A DNA stretch of 39,100 nt from positions 1 through 39,100 of the forward strand of contig CACEHK010000009.1 of assembly GCA_902559305.1 (NCBI GenBank), given 5' to 3'. Origin of the DNA: an uncultured Pelagibacteraceae bacterium (lineage in GTDB: Bacteria > Pseudomonadota > Alphaproteobacteria > Pelagibacterales > Pelagibacteraceae). The position numbers and the translations under genes were made by a program. The notes beneath the pieces are model-generated. The model was not told where the DNA came from. It worked only from the letters and a program-made list of their open reading frames with translations, and ran no database searches. Shown here in pieces: positions 36,796-39,100 of the stretch; position 1 is the stretch's first letter, and each line of letters begins with the position of its first letter.

Positions 36796-37869
36796 ATGAT
36801 GAATAAGATTTTGAACAACAAAATTATTAATGGAAATAGTTTAAAAGAATTAAAAAAAATTCCTAACGAAACATTTGATATTATTTTTGCTGATCCACCC
36901 TACAATTTACAATTACAGAATAGTTTAGTGAGACCAGATAGATCAAAAGTTAATGCTGTGAATGATAAGTGGGATCAATTTAAAAGTTTCAAATCATATG
37001 ATGAATTTACAAATGAATGGTTAAGTGAATGCAGGAGAGTATTAAAGAAAAATGGATCTATTTGGGTAATTGGAAGCTATCATAATATATTTAGGGTTGG
37101 TAAAATAATTCAAGATTTAGGCTTTTGGATTTTAAATGATGTAATTTGGAATAAAAATAATCCGATGCCAAACTTTAGAGGAACTAGATTTACAAATGCT
37201 CATGAAACATTAATCTGGGCTTCAAAAAGTAAAAAATCAAAATATACTTTTAACTACCAATCAATGAAATCTTTTAACGATGATTTACAAATGAGATCAA
37301 CTTGGAATTTACCTATATGCAATGGTAAAGAAAGATTAAAAAATAATGGAATAAAAGTCCATTCAACGCAAAAACCAGAGTCGTTGCTTCACAGAATTAT
37401 ATTAGCTTCTTCAAATAAAAATGATTTTATTTTAGATCCTTTTTTGGGATCTGGAACAACAGCTGTAGTTTCAAAAAAATTAGGTCGTTCTTATTTTGGT
37501 ATTGAAAAAGATAAAACATATTTTGAAGCTGCTAATAAAAGAATAAACAACACAAGTATAATCAAAGATGAATATTTAGATACAATCCAAAACAATAAGT
37601 CCAAACCTAGAATTCCTTTTGGTTCATTGATTGAATTAGGAGTAATTAAACCTGGAACAGAAATCTATGATCAAAAGAAAAAAATTTATGCAAAAGTTAT
37701 GGTGGATGGAAGTATAAAATGTAAGCAAAATGAAGGATCGATTCATAAAGTAGCAGCACAAATATTAGGTTCTGAAAGCTGTAACGGTTGGACCTATTGG
37801 CATTACCAGTCAGGGAGCAGTTTAAAGCCAATCGATGAACTTAGACAACGTTTAAGACCAAGAAACTAA
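36796..37869 (+). CDS. ccrM: Cell-cycle DNA adenine methyltransferase CcrM (GANTC)
   Basis: Orphan N6-adenine methyltransferase of alphaproteobacteria that methylates GANTC after replication. ATG at 36796 (or 36799) gives 357 residues, the usual CcrM length; earlier in-frame starts lie in the promoter. Beta-type order: the catalytic DPPY (33-36) first, WIGSYHNIFRVG-like and VIWNKNNPMPNFRGTRF target-recognition region, then HSTQKPE and the SAM motif DPFLGSGTTAVVSKKLGR. A C-terminal RAMA domain (from about 268; IPFGSLIELGVIKPGTEIY, SCNGWTYWHYQ) is diagnostic of CcrM. No restriction gene is nearby. Shares CTAA with the convergent FAD gene. Confidence 0.93.
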   Translation: MMNKILNNKIINGNSLKELKKIPNETFDIIFADPPYNLQLQNSLVRPDRSKVNAVNDKWDQFKSFKSYDEFTNEWLSECRRVLKKNGSIWVIGSYHNIFRVGKIIQDLGFWILNDVIWNKNNPMPNFRGTRFTNAHETLIWASKSKKSKYTFNYQSMKSFNDDLQMRSTWNLPICNGKERLKNNGIKVHSTQKPESLLHRIILASSNKNDFILDPFLGSGTTAVVSKKLGRSYFGIEKDKTYFEAANKRINNTSIIKDEYLDTIQNNKSKPRIPFGSLIELGVIKPGTEIYDQKKKIYAKVMVDGSIKCKQNEGSIHKVAAQILGSESCNGWTYWHYQSGSSLKPIDELRQRLRPRN

Positions 37870-38999
37870 TTACTATAAATCTTACCTAAATAATTTTCTA
37901 AAAAAGTTTTATTTTTAGACAAATATTTTAAAAAAATATCTCTAATAAATACATTTAACGGGTTTGATAGATGAAAAGCAAAGTGATTGAATGAGGATCT
38001 AGAATTTATTTGCTTAGTCTTCAAAGTTCTTATTTTATAATAATTTGTAGAATTATTCTTTAGGTCATTAAAAAGTTCATTTGCTGCTTCGATTGATTGT
38101 GATGCGCCTTGAGCGAATGATGGTGGAAATGAATAAAACGCATCACCAGTTAAAAAAATATTTTTTGATTTGGGTACTTGAATTTTTTTGCTTACAAAAA
38201 TTGGAAAACATTTAATATCTTTAACTTCTTTAGATAAATTTAAATTCGATTTTGAAGAAATCTGATTTAATAAATTATTTATAAAACTATTGTCTTTAAA
38301 TAGATTTCTATTTGAGATTTCTTGTTCAATTAACTCTTTTCTAATGATCGATATAAAATTAAATTCTTGATTTTGGCTTATTGGATAAATCACAAAATGA
38401 AATTTTGAACCTAAAAATAATGAAATATCAAAATTTTTGAAATTGTGAATATTTCCTCTTAAAGCAATTGAATTGAAATATTTTGGAAGACCTTCTTTTT
38501 TAAATAAAATCTGTTTAGTCTTTGAGTAAATTCCATCAGCAGCTACTAAATAATCAAATTCTTCAATATTTTTATCTTTAAAGTGTAATGATAATTTGTT
38601 TTGATTTTTAATATCAATAAGATCTGAGTTAAAAAATAACTTTTCTAAAGGAATATTTGCCAAAAGAAATTTCAAAAGTTTTGCTCTTTTTAATGTTGTA
38701 TATCGATTATTTTGATTATTAAATTTAGATATATCAATGTCACAAATTTTTTTAGAATTTTTTGCATCAAAAAAATTTACTTTTTTTGGAAAACAAATAT
38801 CATTTGCGTTTATTTTTTGAAAACCAATTTTATTTAATAAATTAATACTATTTACAGATAATTGTATTCCATATCCATCAGTCAAATCTAAAGAATTTTT
38901 TTTTTCAAAAATTTTATAAGAATAGGATTGATCTTTTTCTAAAAGGTTTGCGAAAAATAAACCTGAAATTCCAGCTCCTATAATTGCAATCTTTTTCAT
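37866..38999 (-). CDS. FAD-dependent monooxygenase (PHBH/UbiH-like family)
   Basis: Flavoprotein of 377 residues. The N-terminal dinucleotide motif is IIGAGISGLFFANLL (6-20), the middle FDYLVAADGIYSKTK resembles the DG motif that binds FAD and NAD(P)H, and FLTGDAFYSFPPSFAQGASQSIEAA is the second FAD-ribityl motif. A ubiquinone hydroxylase, a salicylate-hydroxylase-like enzyme or a tailoring oxidase are all possible; the sequence does not decide. ATG overlaps the TGA of the preceding gene by 4 nt (ATGA), so it is the downstream member of an operon that extends beyond the window. Confidence 0.85.
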   Translation of the reverse strand: MKKIAIIGAGISGLFFANLLEKDQSYSYKIFEKKNSLDLTDGYGIQLSVNSINLLNKIGFQKINANDICFPKKVNFFDAKNSKKICDIDISKFNNQNNRYTTLKRAKLLKFLLANIPLEKLFFNSDLIDIKNQNKLSLHFKDKNIEEFDYLVAADGIYSKTKQILFKKEGLPKYFNSIALRGNIHNFKNFDISLFLGSKFHFVIYPISQNQEFNFISIIRKELIEQEISNRNLFKDNSFINNLLNQISSKSNLNLSKEVKDIKCFPIFVSKKIQVPKSKNIFLTGDAFYSFPPSFAQGASQSIEAANELFNDLKNNSTNYYKIRTLKTKQINSRSSFNHFAFHLSNPLNVFIRDIFLKYLSKNKTFLENYLGKIYSN

Positions 39000-39100
39000 G
39001 AATATCTTACTACTGATTTAAAAATTTTTTTTGTAAAAGATGGCAAAATATAATTTTTAATATCATCTTTATCTACCAGAAAACTATTACTTAAATATAT
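38996..39100 (-). CDS. C-terminal 34 residues of an upstream gene, unrecognised
   Basis: The minus strand is open from the window edge to a TGA at 38998-38996, in the only one of three frames without an earlier stop. The tail ends FTKKIFKSVVRYS and has the same Lys/Ile/Ser-rich composition as its neighbours. The ATGA overlap with the FAD monooxygenase start supports a real gene end. Too short to assign a family. Confidence 0.55.
   Translation of the reverse strand: MYLSNSFLVDKDDIKNYILPSFTKKIFKSVVRYS

Noticed and set aside
1..39100. CRISPR array, insertion sequence, prophage, integrase or attachment site
   Set aside because: No spaced direct repeats, transposase motifs or phage genes seen; the only tRNA is followed by a normal core gene with no duplicated 3' end nearby.

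Overview
The window looks like chromosome from a SAR11-type alphaproteobacterium (Pelagibacterales). This rests on very low GC, A/T-ending codons and Lys/Asn/Ile-rich proteins. It also rests on extreme compaction (under 2 % non-coding, no gap over about 125 bp), alphaproteobacterial gene pairings (yqeY-dnaG, ubiK-lgt-midA-pgeF, TPR-ispE, ilvE-marR-ompR-envZ) and a CcrM-type GANTC methylase. I see no insertion sequence, phage gene, CRISPR array, rRNA or tandem repeat array. This is core genome, not a genomic island.

Layout, left to right. (1) 1-2101, minus: GatB/YqeY protein and a truncated DNA primase. (2) 2225-6614, plus: carA-carB. (3) 6611-8211, minus: an ELM1-family glycosyltransferase-like protein coupled to a 2OG-Fe(II) oxygenase-like protein. 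(4) 8233-9926, plus: trxB and two small unrecognised membrane proteins. (5) 9929-11776, minus: class I aminotransferase and a TIP30-like SDR. (6) 11813-17540, plus: uvrB, a pteridine-reductase-like SDR, folB, uvrC and pgsA, each overlapping the next. (7) 17537-18418, minus: ilvE. (8) 18483-20890, plus: MarR regulator and an OmpR/EnvZ-type two-component pair. (9) 20868-21122, minus: ubiK. (10) 21160-27124, plus: lgt, midA, pgeF, prs, rplY, pth, ychF. (11) 27101-29660, minus: cytochrome bc1 complex, petA-petB-petC. (12) 29722-31509, plus: trmL, hemF, greA. (13) 31506-35424, minus: TPR protein, ispE, tRNA-Gln(UUG) and, 3 nt after the tRNA's encoded CCA, the CCA-adding enzyme. (14) 35436-37869, plus: family-4-like UDG, rnhB, ccrM. 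(15) 37866-39100, minus: an FAD monooxygenase and the last 34 codons of an upstream gene.

Functionally this is housekeeping: carbamoyl phosphate and PRPP for nucleotides, folate/pterin, respiration (bc1, ubiquinone accessory factor, haem), DNA repair (UvrB, UvrC, UDG, RNase HII), translation (L25, Pth, YchF, tRNA-Gln, CCA enzyme, TrmL), membrane lipids (PgsA, Lgt), isoprenoids (IspE) and envelope sensing.

The points most worth following are these: a sigma70-like ccrM promoter carrying GANTC sites in its spacer and at its -10; the tRNA-Gln/cca junction with no room for a leader; a UDG with one cysteine where the family uses four for its Fe-S cluster; a primase without a complete zinc site; two unknown membrane proteins behind trxB, one beginning with a CPVC motif and ending in histidines; and four convergent gene pairs that share the same 4-nt CTAA overlap. 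I did not find clear evidence of a wholly new multi-gene system.
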